Assembly (NCBI RefSeq): GCF_000189635.1 | Contig: NW_002476271.1 | Coordinates: forward strand, 62,001 to 126,000 | From: Tetrahymena thermophila SB210 | Taxonomy: Eukaryota; Ciliophora; Oligohymenophorea; Hymenostomatida; Tetrahymenidae | Direction of reading: 5' to 3' | DNA: 64,000 bases | Part shown: piece by piece, positions 1 to 11,624 of the stretch | Layout of the letters: each line of letters begins with the position of its first letter | Position numbering within the stretch: the first letter of the stretch is position 1 | Program-made: the position numbers and the translations under genes | The notes under the pieces: model-generated | The model's input: only the letters and a program-made list of their open reading frames with translations | Databases searched by the model: none | Told to the model about the DNA's origin: nothing

Positions 1-170
1 AGAAAGGATACAAAAAAATTTATTGAAATAACCTCTGATCGACTTCAGTAGTTAATAAATTAATAGGAAATTGAAATTTTTCAAAAGTTAGATAAATGAA
101 ATGACAAAAATACTAACATAATATTTATAATATGCAATTAATACATTCAAATTTAATTATTTTTAATAAA

Positions 171-497
171 TCAACACACTTTATATTCGAATTTTCCTAT
201 CTCGGTTTGGCAATTTGAGCAATGATGGATCTTATCTTTACAGCTATCCATGCAAAAAGGTATGCAGCAGCAACCTGTAAAACAGAATAGAATGCAGCAC
301 ATTTTCCAGGTTCCTGAACCGGCTTTTGTCTCAACTACGGTTGTTTGAGTTTTTTAACAGCTAGGACATGTTGCTTAAACAGGGAAAGGAGTAGAGTTTG
401 TCATATTTTAAACTGGTTACATTTGCATATTCATAGGCTATTAAGCCATAGGAGGCTATGCATAATTTGGAGGATATTAGGCTTGGTTTTAGTACAT
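171..497 (-). CDS. LITAF-like zinc membrane-associated protein, copy 1
   Basis: Single exon of 108 residues, read with TAA/TAG as Gln and ending in TGA. The N-terminal 40 residues are rich in Pro, Gln, Tyr and Met. A C-x2-C pair follows (C44, C47), then a Cys-rich hydrophobic segment around residues 67-85, then H91/H92 with C93-x2-C96. This is the LITAF domain plan: two zinc knuckle halves separated by a hydrophobic stretch that sits in the cytosolic face of endosomal or lysosomal membranes. The family is known for endolysosomal sorting; the role here is inferred. The start is the first ATG of the Pro/Gln-rich frame and matches the starts of copies 2 and 3 in position relative to the domain. 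It is the first of four copies on this strand. Confidence 0.85.
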
Positions 498-2979
498 TTT
501 GAATATCGATTAGCTTTTTTTATAAAATTTTTTACTATTTTTTTTATTAATTAATATTTATTATTTAGAATTTTTTCTAAGCGCCTCGCATTTATATTAC
601 CACAAAAAAAGTTACAAATAACTCAATTTAATTACTTCTTCTTTTTGAATGTATTTCTGCAAATAAAACCTATTAAATAATAGATAATAGCTTATTTTCA
701 TAAATATTAAATAAAATAAAACGATTTATTAGATCAGTTTTATGTGTATTTATTTATTTTTTAAAACTTCTTTTAGAAAGATATATTTTGTAACGATTGT
801 AAGAATCGTAATTATTTATTTATATTTTTAGGATAATTAATTTAAGAAACTGATAATTTCCTATTTAAATTTAATTTTTGAAATTCTTACTTTTCGAAAT
901 TATAATTCGATTTTCAATAAAGTATTTTCTCAATCAATTTCGAATAATTATACAAATGATAATCAAAATACTTCCGTTTCACTTTTAAAAATGAAGTTTT
1001 AGTTAAAATTAGAATGATTTAAAACTTTGACATTTCATGTTTTTGGAAAAAATTAGATTTGCTAATAATCTATTTGATTGAAAAAAATTAACTTCTTACC
1101 TGATGATTTTTAAATTATGCTTAATATCAATATAGAGATATATGCTTGAAAATAAATTTTGTCTTTTTGATACATTTTCATTTAGTTATTTAAATCTGTA
1201 TGAGGTAATTAAAAAATTAATGTGTATTTGTATTTAAGAAGTACATTGTTAATGTGAAAAGTATTCTATATAAAAAATACATTTTTTGATAGTTGAATTT
1301 TAGAAGATTATTTAATTTTAATATTAATCTAATAACATCCAAAAAGGTAAATTAATAAATTTACATATGTTATCTTTCTTTCTAAATTTTGTAATCTATT
1401 AAATATCTTATATTTTCCGGTAGAATGAATAGTAATTTTCATTAATGTAATAAAAAATCTTAGCAAATTATATTTTTTTAATAAAAGTTAAATTATGATT
1501 AAATCATTAAAATATAGACAAATTTTTTTTGTAATTAATATTAAAAAAAAAAAATCATATTGATTACATTAAATCATTTATATTTAATTGATAGTTATTA
1601 TTTTTGTTTATAATCTATCAAAAAAAATTTTTCCTCAAAGCTAATTTTTATTTGATATGCGCTTCTCCTTGAATGTAGACTTTATTAATATACAATCATT
1701 TATCATATAACACTGCTCAATTAGAGCCCAGACTAAACCAATAGATTATAAAATAGAAAGTATGGATAAACATTATAAGCAAAGAGAAAAAAGTTGGCAA
1801 GAAACATTAGATAAAAAAGTAATTTTCAATAAAAAATTTGAAATCAGCTAAGACATGATGAATATAACTTGAATCCTTAAGAAAAACAGTTGATAATCTT
1901 GAGACATAATTATTGCAAAGTAAGTATAATACTTTTTTTAATATAAGATTAATCTAATTTATAAATAGAATAGTTAAATACTATTAAAAAAATGGTTTGT
2001 TAATACAGCAACCAAGCAACACTAAAAGTTTTAAAAGGTTTTATTTTTGCAAAAAAAATAAATCAAAATAATTTTCTTTTTCTAATAACGCATTAAATGT
2101 ATAAGAAAAATCAGAAGTAAATTATAAGAAGTGTTTTTTAATTGTTAATTAGATAGATAATCCTTTTATAGATAAAAGTTTTTTAACCATAAAATTTTTC
2201 TTTTTGCATTATGATTTATTATTTTGAAGTTTTTACTTTAATCAAGCAATTCTTATTTTTTAACCACAAATTTATACCTTCGTTTAATAAAATTAATGAC
2301 ATTTAAGTCATAAATCTTCTTTGATTTTTTTAAAACATTAATACTATCAAAAAACTTTGAAAAGTCTATATTATTTTTGGGTAAAATATAATTATTTACT
2401 AACAATTAAAATAAATAAAATATTATAATCTTTATTTACAGATAATAGATTTATAAAATAAAACCATCTTTTATTAAGCACATAAATCTGTACTAAATCT
2501 AGCCATTTATTAATTAATCTATTGCAAATAATTATAATTCAAGCCATCTTTTGTTTAGCACATTAATTAATACTAGATCGAGCCATTAATTTATTAAGTT
2601 ATTACAAATAAATCGAATTTTTAGCCTGAATGGAGTTCAAAAATTTAAATTTAAAATAAATCATATTAAAATGTTTTTTTATTGATTAGAACTTTTAATT
2701 TTAAGAAAATTTTACAGCTAAAAATTTAAAAAATATTTTTTAAACTACTGAAAATATTAAAAATTTAATTTAGGTATTGCTTTAATTTAAACAGATGTCA
2801 AAAGAAAGATAAAGTTAATAAATATAATTAGTTATAGTTATTATCAACAAAAAATGCATTATTTAAAACTTATTACTTAATAATAAAATATATTTTTATA
2901 ACATAGATTTTTTTTATAAATTTTGAATACATGTTTATTATAAAAATTTCAATTACAATTTTCATTAATTGTTATTTCA
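498..2979. other. AT-rich spacer between LITAF copies 1 and 2
   Basis: Very AT-rich. It holds a short tandem duplication (2461-2620) and a coding-like patch around 1,700-1,920 that ends in a strong GTAAGT donor, but no complete gene could be built. Confidence 0.6.
2461..2620. repeat. 80-bp diverged tandem duplication
   Basis: Two copies of an 80-bp unit. The word CCATCTTTT occurs at 2464 and again at 2544, each followed by TTAGCACAT-like or TAAGCACAT-like text and then TAGATC/AAATCT plus GCCATT. The copies differ at many positions. No function is visible. Confidence 0.6.
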
Positions 2980-3348
2980 TCAACATAACTTATATTCAAA
3001 ATATCCTAATTAACTATTACATCTAGGGCATTAATGAATTTTATCCTTGCAATTATCGACGCAGAAAGGTATGCAGCAACATCCGGTAAAGAAAAGTAAA
3101 ACTAAGCACCATTAATAAGTACCCGTTCCAGTTTTATTTGTTATAATAGTTGTAACATTTTGCTAACAAGTTCCGCAGTATGCCTAGCAAGGATAAGGAC
3201 ATATATTTAAATTGGTGTTAGAAACTAAAGGCTATTACATTCCTACAGCTACAGGTTAACCCATAGCAGGAGGAGGAGGATACATCTAAACTTATGCCAT
3301 CTAGTTGGGCTACATAGGAGGATATCCTTGTTGTTATTATTGATACAT
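2980..3348 (-). CDS. LITAF-like zinc membrane-associated protein, copy 2
   Basis: Single exon, 122 residues. It begins with a poly-Gln and Tyr/Pro/Met-rich arm (residues 1-40). The LITAF core follows: paired cysteines around 50-61, a hydrophobic Cys-rich segment at about 81-96, and H105-x-C107-x2-C110 followed by Leu-Gly. The HxCPxC ending is the signature of the C-terminal knuckle. It shares start and stop layout with copy 3, displaced by exactly 1,728 bp, so the two arose by local duplication. Membrane association at endosomes or lysosomes is inferred from the family. No intron is needed and the frame is closed by TGA. Confidence 0.88.
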
Positions 3349-4707
3349 TTATGATAGTAGCTTTGTGAGTTTATCTTAATATTTAAAGAGATAATTTTAT
3401 TTGTAATAATATTTAATTATTATCTTTGTTAACCTTTATTTATTTATATATATATTTAAAGATATCTATATCCACTGATTATTAGCTATCCCATATCGAT
3501 GATTATTAATTATTCCAAATCTATAATACATATATTTCTAAAATAATTAATTATCGAGTGACAAATAAATATTGTATGAAGATAATCATGTTCTATAAAT
3601 ATTTTTAATCAAATAATAATAAAATATGTACTTTTTACTACTTACTACATCTGGAATCTAATTGATATATCGTATTTATTTGATAGAAGTATTTAAGTTT
3701 TTAATGAAATACTTAGACATGATAATAAAAATAGAATTTATCATCTGCAATAAGAATAAAGTGCGATAAAATTTAAAATTTAAAATTTCGAATTATATTA
3801 GATTTTTCTATTTCTTTTTTTATTGAGATAGATAATAATTTTCAAAATAAAATATCTCGAATTTAATTTCTTAAAAACTTTATATCTAAACAAATACATA
3901 CTCGACGATCAAAAAAATTTCATTTTTTTTATGATTGAAGAGCGTTTGTCAAATATTCTTTTTAAATTAACCAAAAATGATAAAAACATCTCTTACTTTT
4001 TTTTTTTGCAATGATGCATTTAAACTTTTTTTTTTGAGAAGAGATTTTAATTAAATTATTAGGTGTAGTTATTAAATTTTTTCTATGTTACTAACTCATT
4101 AGATTTTAACAAAATTAAATAATTAATTTGGGGTTCAAAATTGTAATTCATTTAATATTTTTCACAATAATTCAATTAAATTTTTTCACACAAATCCAAT
4201 TTAGACTTTTAAATTATTTCAAAGAAATTTTTAATAAATAACAAGAGAAAGAGGACTTTTAACCACAATAATTTGAGAATATTCTTTTATTTTATCATAT
4301 TTTTATACTTGAGAAATAAATCTTACATAGTAAGAGTTATCATGAGCTTTTATTCACTTTAAACAATTTGCTTTGTTTTAAAGAATTATTTTATCTTTAT
4401 AATGAATAAATTTATACAATTGTTGAATATTTTAGATACAAACTTTTATAAAACATTTACTAAAGGTTTTTATTCTGACAAATTTTATTCAAAAGATTGA
4501 AGCAGATTATATTTGTAAATAAAAGATTATAAAAGATAAAATCAATCAGTCTAATTAATTAATGTTATACTCAAAAATAAATACACAATTTCTAACATAT
4601 CAATTAATTAATTAGGAAATTTTTAAATAATTAAAAATAAAAAACATTTTATATTTTGATTACTTGCTTAAAGTAAACATTTAAATTAACCGCTTTCTTT
4701 TTTATCA
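3349..4707. other. AT-rich spacer between LITAF copies 2 and 3
   Basis: No gene seen. It carries text related to the spacer after copy 3, for example GAGAAGAGATTTTA followed by ATTAGGTGTA near 4,036 and again near 5,690. This shows that flanking DNA was duplicated along with the gene. Confidence 0.6.
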
Positions 4708-5076
4708 TCAACATAATTTATATTCAAAATACCCTAATTAGCTTTCACATTTTGGACATGAATGAATTTTATCCTTGCAATTATCAATGCAGAATGGTAT
4801 GCAGAAACATCCTGTAAAGAAAAGTAAAAGAAAACAACATTAATAAGTACCAGTTCCACTTTGGTTTGTTATAACTGTTGTTATGTTTTGCTAGCAATTA
4901 GTGCAAAATGTTTAGCTAGGATAAGGACAAAGATTTAAATTAGAGTTAGAAACTAAAGGCTATAGAGTTGTTGCAGATACTGGTTAAGAATTAGCTGGAG
5001 GAGGGTACATCTGAGGTTATGGTAACTATTGGGATTACATATGAGGATATCCTTATGCTTATTAGTTTGAATACAT
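4708..5076 (-). CDS. LITAF-like zinc membrane-associated protein, copy 3
   Basis: Single exon, 122 residues, the same length as copy 2 and clearly its sister. The Gln/Tyr/Pro-rich arm is followed by the LITAF core with paired cysteines, a hydrophobic segment rich in Phe, Leu and Cys, and the C-terminal H-x-C-P-x-C knuckle followed by a Gln-Leu-Gly-Tyr-Phe stretch. Differences from copy 2 are spread over the whole frame but keep the zinc ligands. That argues both copies remain under selection rather than one being dead. Function is inferred from the family, as an endolysosomal membrane adaptor. Confidence 0.87.
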
Positions 5077-6691
5077 TTATATTATTTGATTTATTAGTTT
5101 ATATTAATACTTATATAGATTATTTAATTTGAGATATATTTTAATTATAATATTTACGAATGACTATTTAAAGATATAAAAATGCCTATATCTACTTTAT
5201 ATTAAATATTCCTAATCTATTATACATATATTTCTCCTTAATAATTATCAAATAATCAACCATTGCCACATATGTATTATATTTAGGCAATAATTTCTAT
5301 CATAATTTTTAATCAAATAATAAATAAAAAAATGTATTTTTACTACATTTTCTATCTAAATTACATATATCTTATTTATTTATTTAATTTAATCATTTAA
5401 TTTTCAACAAAGAATTTATCATCTAATTTTAAAATAAAAGTGTAAGAAATTAAAATTTTTAAATTTTCTATTTTACAAGATTAATCTATTTCATTTTTTT
5501 ATTGTTAAATATAATAATTTTCAATAAAAAGTGCAAAAAAAATATCTCCAATTTAATTTGCTAATTATTTTGTCTCAACAAATATGTTTGTAAAATATAC
5601 TTTTTGAATAAACCAAAAATGTTATATGTTATTTTGTACCAATCTTACTTTTTTATTTGTGCAAATATGAATTTTTATATTTTTTTTGAGAAGAGATTTT
5701 ATTAATTAATTAGGTGTAATTAATTATAAGTGATTTACCTACATTATTAGCAAAATTAATTATAATAAAATTAATAATAAGTAAAAAATTTGTATTTTTT
5801 TTCTGCTGATTGATTGGTGTTTGTTAAAATATACTTTATAAATTAACTAAAAATGCTAAAATTTTTTTTTTGATCGTCTTACTTTTTTATTAGTGTAATA
5901 ATATATTTTTATATTTTTTTTGAGAAGATATTTTATTTAGATAATTAGGACTAACAATACCGTATTCTCTTAACACCTCGGCTCCTGACAACAATAAGTG
6001 AGGAGAGGAATTTTTGAATAAAAACCTAAAATATAAGGGTTACTTGACAACTCGATATCATCACCCTATAAGGAATTATGGTAATTAATTTTTCAACATT
6101 AATTGTTATAAAATTAATATACATAAATTAGATTCAAAATTGTAATTCAATAAAAATCTTATCACTCAAATTCATAGAAATATTTGATAACAAGCAAAAG
6201 AAAATTTTAACCACTATAATTAGATAACACTCTTTTAAATTACAATCTTTATATGCTTAATTATCAAGAATTATCATAATAATGAATTAATTTAATTAAA
6301 TATTAATTGGCTTTAAAGTTTAAGAATTATTTTGACATTTTTATGAAAAATATTTTTATCAATATAATTTTTGAATATTTTAGATTCGAACTTATTTAAA
6401 AATTTTTTAATATGACAAAGTATGATTAAAAAGATTGACACTGATTATGTAAGTAAACACATTTAATTAAGGGATTTTTTGATTTTGTTAATTAATATTA
6501 ATAATTTTGTAAGCTAAAATATATATGATAATGTATATATTCTATTCATAATCTATGATTTATAAATAACAAATAATATTTTACTGTTACCCAATGCAAA
6601 ACCATATATTTTAATTTCTCATAAAATAATTTTTAGAAGTTAGAAGACAGCTTTTGTTTTTAATATACTTTATTATATTTCACTTTCATCT
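5077..6691. other. AT-rich spacer with a GC-richer island
   Basis: Mostly featureless A/T sequence. Its one unusual part is the island at 5,945-6,085, described separately. No protein gene could be supported. Confidence 0.55.
5945..6085. other. GC-richer island with two potential hairpins
   Basis: About 140 bases of clearly higher GC than the surrounding spacer. Two pairings stand out: CTCCT with AGGAG around 5,982-6,010, and AGGGT with ACCCT around 6,045-6,071. It could be a small structured RNA or the remains of a gene. No family was recognised, and neither strand gives a convincing protein. Confidence 0.3.
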
Positions 6692-7027
6692 TCATTTTTT
6701 AATGTGTGTTGCAATTTTTGTTTTACAATTTGAGCAATAATGAATTATATTATAAGCCTGTTAACAAGGTCCGTAGAAACATACTAAGCATAGTAACAAA
6801 AAACAACAGTATAGTTTACCTTTCAAATTTAACTCTCTTTTTACTTCTGTTTAACCTGTTTAATTACAGTTCTCACAAGTAATTTAGACAGGATTAGGGG
6901 ATTTAATGGGATCAGATTGCTTAGAAGTATTAACTTAGGTTTAAGCTTAATCTTGATTGATTTATTCTTGTTGTGATAACTATTAAGCTTACTTTAAACT
7001 ATTACTTTCATTATGCACTTTATTCAT
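6692..7027 (-). CDS. Diverged LITAF-like protein, copy 4
   Basis: Single exon, 111 residues. The N-terminal arm is rich in Gln, Asn and Ser rather than Pro/Tyr. Two cysteines spaced C-x2-C lie at 51-54, a hydrophobic Cys/Leu-rich segment at about 72-89, and H97-x-C99-x2-C102 near the end, followed by a basic tail. The zinc ligands are kept although the rest has drifted far from copies 1-3, and the Pro-rich arm is lost. The start is the first ATG after an in-frame TGA. It is probably a paralogue with altered targeting; this is inference. Confidence 0.75.
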
Positions 7028-7090
7028 TTATTATTAGTTTCAAATTTGATAAAAAATTAAATATTTATTAACGATATCAACTTTTGGTTT

Positions 7091-7260
7091 TCATTTTTTA
7101 GTATTTATATTTAGACATTTTTAACAGATTTACATGTTTGAGCAAAAATGAATAATTTATAAACTAAATTTTAACAATTTTTCATTAAATCAATATTTAT
7201 GGGCGTTTCAACGCAATTACATAATTTAATTAAAATAATCATAACTTCAAATTTATATAT
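7091..7260 (-). pseudogene. Relic of a fifth LITAF-like copy
   Basis: The minus strand resembles the 3' half of copy 4: a match around the Ile-His-x-Cys-Ser-Asn codons, and the same TAAAAAATGA ending at 7,091-7,100. The frame is interrupted and the second cysteine of the last knuckle is displaced. It lies just upstream of copy 4, so it looks like a tandem duplicate in decay. Confidence 0.45.
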
Positions 7261-8319
7261 TTTTTTTATTAAATTAAAGGTTGATCCAACAACAATTGAT
7301 GAAATAATAGCTTATTTTTTATTATAGTCTATTTTTTTATCATAAAAGAAATAACTTATAACTGTGCAATTAATTACAAACATTAAAATTATATAATATT
7401 TTTTTTATTTAGTAAATAAAAAACAACATTTTTAATTATCGAAGCAGCAAATAGCAGTAATTTTTACTTATTTTTATTCATTTAATTTTTATAAATGCGA
7501 ATTTCTAGCAAAAAAGTTTTACTATTTATATTTTTATTGGTATAATCTGTATTTCTTATTAAACATATTATTTTTAAGCATTTTTAATACTTAAAATATA
7601 TTTATTCTTCATCATATTAAGAAAAAGTTAAAAGGATATATTTAAAAAATTATCAAGAAAGTAAGCAGTATGTTTAGAATTAGAAAATAAATAAATAAAT
7701 GCTGTCAAATTATTTTTATGTAGATAAATTTAAGATTTAATTTTTAATAGAGAGATATAAATAAATAATTAGTTAAATTTGAGTTATCAAATCTATTTTT
7801 GTTAATTAGCTATTATTTTTTTCTAATTATAAAATAGAAATGTATAATTTAATCAATCAGTTTAATTTAATTCAGTTAGAGATATAGAAAAAAACGTATA
7901 TTATAGTTAAGGAAATAAATTTTATTAGCTCCTTTCAATAAAAATGAATTAAAAAACATAAATCCAAATTACTAATTAAATATTAACATATTTACATTTA
8001 TTTTATTATTATTTATTCTCAATATTAAAGAAAGCTATAGAATGAAAGGTTAAAGAGAAATTACAATAAATATATCTTTTAAAAAATTTATAAAGTTTTA
8101 ACAGCTGCCTCTGAGTATAATTATTTTAAGTAAAAGTCATTTAAAATTGAAGAGATGCAATATATATTTTTCTATAAATTTTATATTATGCTAATATTTA
8201 GAAATTTGATATAATTTGTAGGTCTTTCCTTCATTATTTAACTTACTCATGATAGAAACCTTTATTATGGTACCTTTATTATATTTAAGTAAATAAATAA
8301 ACTTGAAAAAAATATTTGA
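7261..8319. other. AT-rich spacer
   Basis: Nothing recognisable was found on either strand. Open stretches exist, but they have the composition of spacer DNA. Confidence 0.6.
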
Positions 8320-10099
8320 TCAAAATGTTTTTACACTTTCAGATAGTAATTTTTTTATTTATTCCTATAATTCCAATAAACTCATTTGCTTAATCTCATT
8401 GTAGGATGTAATTTTATAAACACATTCATGAAAAAGATTATAATATTTATAATATTCAAGCTTATATAGAATAAATAAATAGTAAGTGCACCATATCAAA
8501 CTCCTTATATTTCTGTCTTGCACATTTAAAGCACTATCTAATTCTGATATATTAAGGAGCATTTTTTTGAGTAAATTTAAGGTAAGAGTTTTAGAATTTT
8601 ATTTAAAGTATTAATCGTTATAAATACAAAGTTTATCATAATTTAGTTATTAAATTTATGCTTCATAAGATTAAAAATTTTAATATAAAAATCCAGCAAA
8701 TACTTAAAAAAATAATTTGTAATCATTCAGTTGATCTTTTTTATTTTAAAAGTAAAAATTTAAATCTTCTAAAAAACTTAATGAATCAGTTATAAAATTA
8801 GGATTTTAGCACATTTATTTTAAAAGAAAAGATTGCATTTATGGTTTACTTTGTGGTTTTTCATTAATTTAATTTTTTGATTTTTTTTAAAGATATTAAA
8901 CGCATTAAGCAGCTTTTTCGATTACTTTTTCTAAATAATTCTTTTAATTTCTTTATTGGTAGTCTTGAGTAAGAAGTATTTTTAAAATTTCGCTTCCATA
9001 CTCATACACTATTTAATCTCTTTCGTTTCCTTCTTATTATCTTAAAGTGATTGCATCTAAACGATTCCAAATTTAACTGATCCTTTTTAACATATCCTCA
9101 TATAAATTTTTCCTTGTGATTTTGACCTAATCTTTTTCTTAAATTCTAAAAATTTTATTTAAAAATAATATCAATATTAGATAAAACACATTTTTTTGTA
9201 ATTTACGCAAAAAGCCTGTATATACAGATACCTATAGCCCAAACATCAGAAGATTTGTCAAAAGTGGTTACTTATTATTGTATATATTCAGGTGGGTAAA
9301 ATGCAATTGTGCCATCAAAATCATCTTAATCATGTTTAGATTACTTACTTATTCCTCCTAAATCTATTATTTTGACAGAGAATTCATTTACAGTATCAAT
9401 TTGAATCATAATATTCATAGGCTTTATATCTCTATGGATGTAAGACACTTTTTTTATGCCTCCTATATAATCCTCGTAGTGCAAAAAATTTAATGCCTTC
9501 AAAGTTTGGAGAATAAGTTGCATAAAGCATAAGTCTCTATACGAATTAGTTTTATTGATAAAAGTTTCTTTGATGAGCTCGTGGTTTTATATATTTTCAT
9601 TTTTCATTAAAGATTCTAATGTTTCATTGCAATATTCCATCACAACTCCTTAATATCCTTCTTTTGTTTTGAAATCATAATAGTATTTAACAATCCCATA
9701 CGGATTTATTTTTTCATTTCTTTGGTTGGGTTAAAGCCTATTATATTCCTCTTCAATCAAATTTATGTCATTTCTTATGTCAATTTCTTTTTAAAATATT
9801 TCTTGCTATTTTGCTATTTATATTATTTTTATAGCACATTTAAATTATTTGTAACTCCTATCTATCATTTTAGCCTTATAAACTTTTCCTTCACTTCCTT
9901 AAGAGATGTAGCAGATATTAAAAACATTAAAAATATTATTCTTAATTATTTATCTCTCAATATATTCTATTTATTAATCTTAAAAAATCTAATAAATAAA
10001 ATCATCAGATTTTTTAATTACCCTATTCTAGGATTATTCTACAGTTTCATTGCTAGATCCAGATGAAAATATGTTATTAGTTGATATCCTATGTTGCAT
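8320..10099 (-). CDS. Protein kinase with a long C-terminal extension
   Basis: Two exons, 9207-10099 and 8320-9145, with a 61-base intron (9146-9206, GTAAAT...TTTTTAG); 572 residues. Kinase landmarks are clear: a glycine loop G68-S-E-G71-K-V, the ATP-binding lysine K91 in Cys-Ala-Ile-Lys, the catalytic H222-R-D224-I-K226 with N229, and D246-L-G in place of the usual DFG. A Pro-Pro-Glu motif and Asp-Val-Trp-Ala-Ile-Gly follow. The intron falls just after that last motif. The remaining 270 or so residues are charged and Gln/Asn-rich and were not recognised. The start is the first ATG after an in-frame TGA. Catalytic residues are intact, so an active Ser/Thr-type kinase is likely; group and substrate are unknown. 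Confidence 0.85.
9146..9206 (-). other. Intron of the kinase gene
   Basis: 61 bases. The donor GTAAAT and acceptor TTTTTAG lie where the reading frame changes. Removing it joins Arg-Leu-Phe-Ala to the C-terminal frame, which is then open for 275 codons. Confidence 0.75.
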
Positions 10100-10574
10100 T
10101 TATTTAGTTGAAAAATTTCTCTTCTTAATTTTTTTCTTCTATCAATCTATCTACCTATTTTTTAATTAAGATTATCTTTTCTCTAAGGAAAAAATTTATC
10201 TATTAATATTCTAAAATCTAATCTTATTCAAGTTAATGAATATTTTTAGAATATATTAATAAAAAATTTTGGCAAATTAACATGAATGAATGCAATACAT
10301 TTGCTTTGAAAAAATAGAGTTCAATATTTCATTTCTATTAATTTTTTAGATAAATATAACTAAAATTATCTTACAAGTTTGTATTATTAATCTACTCTTA
10401 AATTAATTAAATCAAATATAAATAAATACTTTTTGATGGAATTTAAGTTAAGTATAAAACTGATTAAATTTTATTTTTATTTAAAAAATTTGAAATACGT
10501 GGATTAAAAAATAAAAAGTCATTCAATTAAAATATTTATTTTTTTAAATATGCTTTAAATTTTTATAGGTTTTT
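10100..10574. other. AT-rich spacer
   Basis: About 470 bases between the kinase start and the stop of the Q/N-rich gene. No feature seen. Confidence 0.6.
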
Positions 10575-11589
10575 TCATGAATTATTTAGATTAGAATTAA
10601 GAGTATTATTGTTATTGTTAACTGTTTATTGGTTTTAGTTGTAGTTCTATGATGAAGATTAGTTGTTTTGATTATTTTGTGGCTTTCTTATAAAGTTATT
10701 ATTTCTCTTTTAGTCCTTTAAATTCTTAAAAGTGCTATGCTAACCATTGTTATTATTATTACTATTGTGAGAATTGCTATTATTAGAATTAGAATTATTT
10801 GATGATATAGAAGAATTATTTGAGCTAGACTACATTTAATTTTATTGGTATTGAGGATTTGCAATGTTTACATTTTATATTATGTTTGTTATTATTGGCA
10901 AATTTATTTAATTACTAACATTGTTTTGATTCGTATTTAAGTTATTCACTTAATTAGCGATATTATTTTTATTTTTGCTTATGCTTTATTAGCTCGTAGA
11001 ATGGCCTAGCTTCTTTTTATTTGATTTGTTGTTATTATTGCTGTTATTATTATTACTGCTACCATTAGAATTGTTATTATATTACAATTATTATTGATTA
11101 TTAACATTATTTTAATGCATGTTGCTAACGTTAGTTTAGTTATCCTAGTGGTATTTTTTATTTTACTAATAGTTTGTATTGTTATTAAAATTCAAATTAC
11201 CCTAATTATTCTAATTTTAATTAATATTGCTATTAGTAGTGTTAGCATTTGATGATATATTACTTTGTCCTTAATTTACTTTTTGGTTTGAATTTTAATT
11301 AGAATTGTTGTTATTTTAAAAATTTTGTTTATTGTATTATAAGTTATTATTTTAGTTCTATTATCTTTAATGAATAAAATTTTAATTTTATTATTATTAA
11401 GATGGTGTATTAAAATTGGATTAGTTAGAATTGTTGCCACCTGGAAGAACTCCTAAAGAATTAGCTTACCCTCTAATTGTAGAATTTTAGGTTTGATTCT
11501 AACTTTAATTTGTATTATTTGTGTAATTATTGCTATTTGTTTATTATTTCTAATTGGTCCCTCTTAAATGATTTTAATAATTGTTAAAA

Positions 11590-11624
<35 letters not shown>

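Noticed and set aside
345-554. Plus-strand frame of 69 codons over LITAF copy 1
   Set aside because: Antisense to a gene with complete zinc ligands.
9722-10066. Plus-strand hydrophobic frame of 114 codons
   Set aside because: Antisense to kinase exon 1; the kinase motifs decide the strand.
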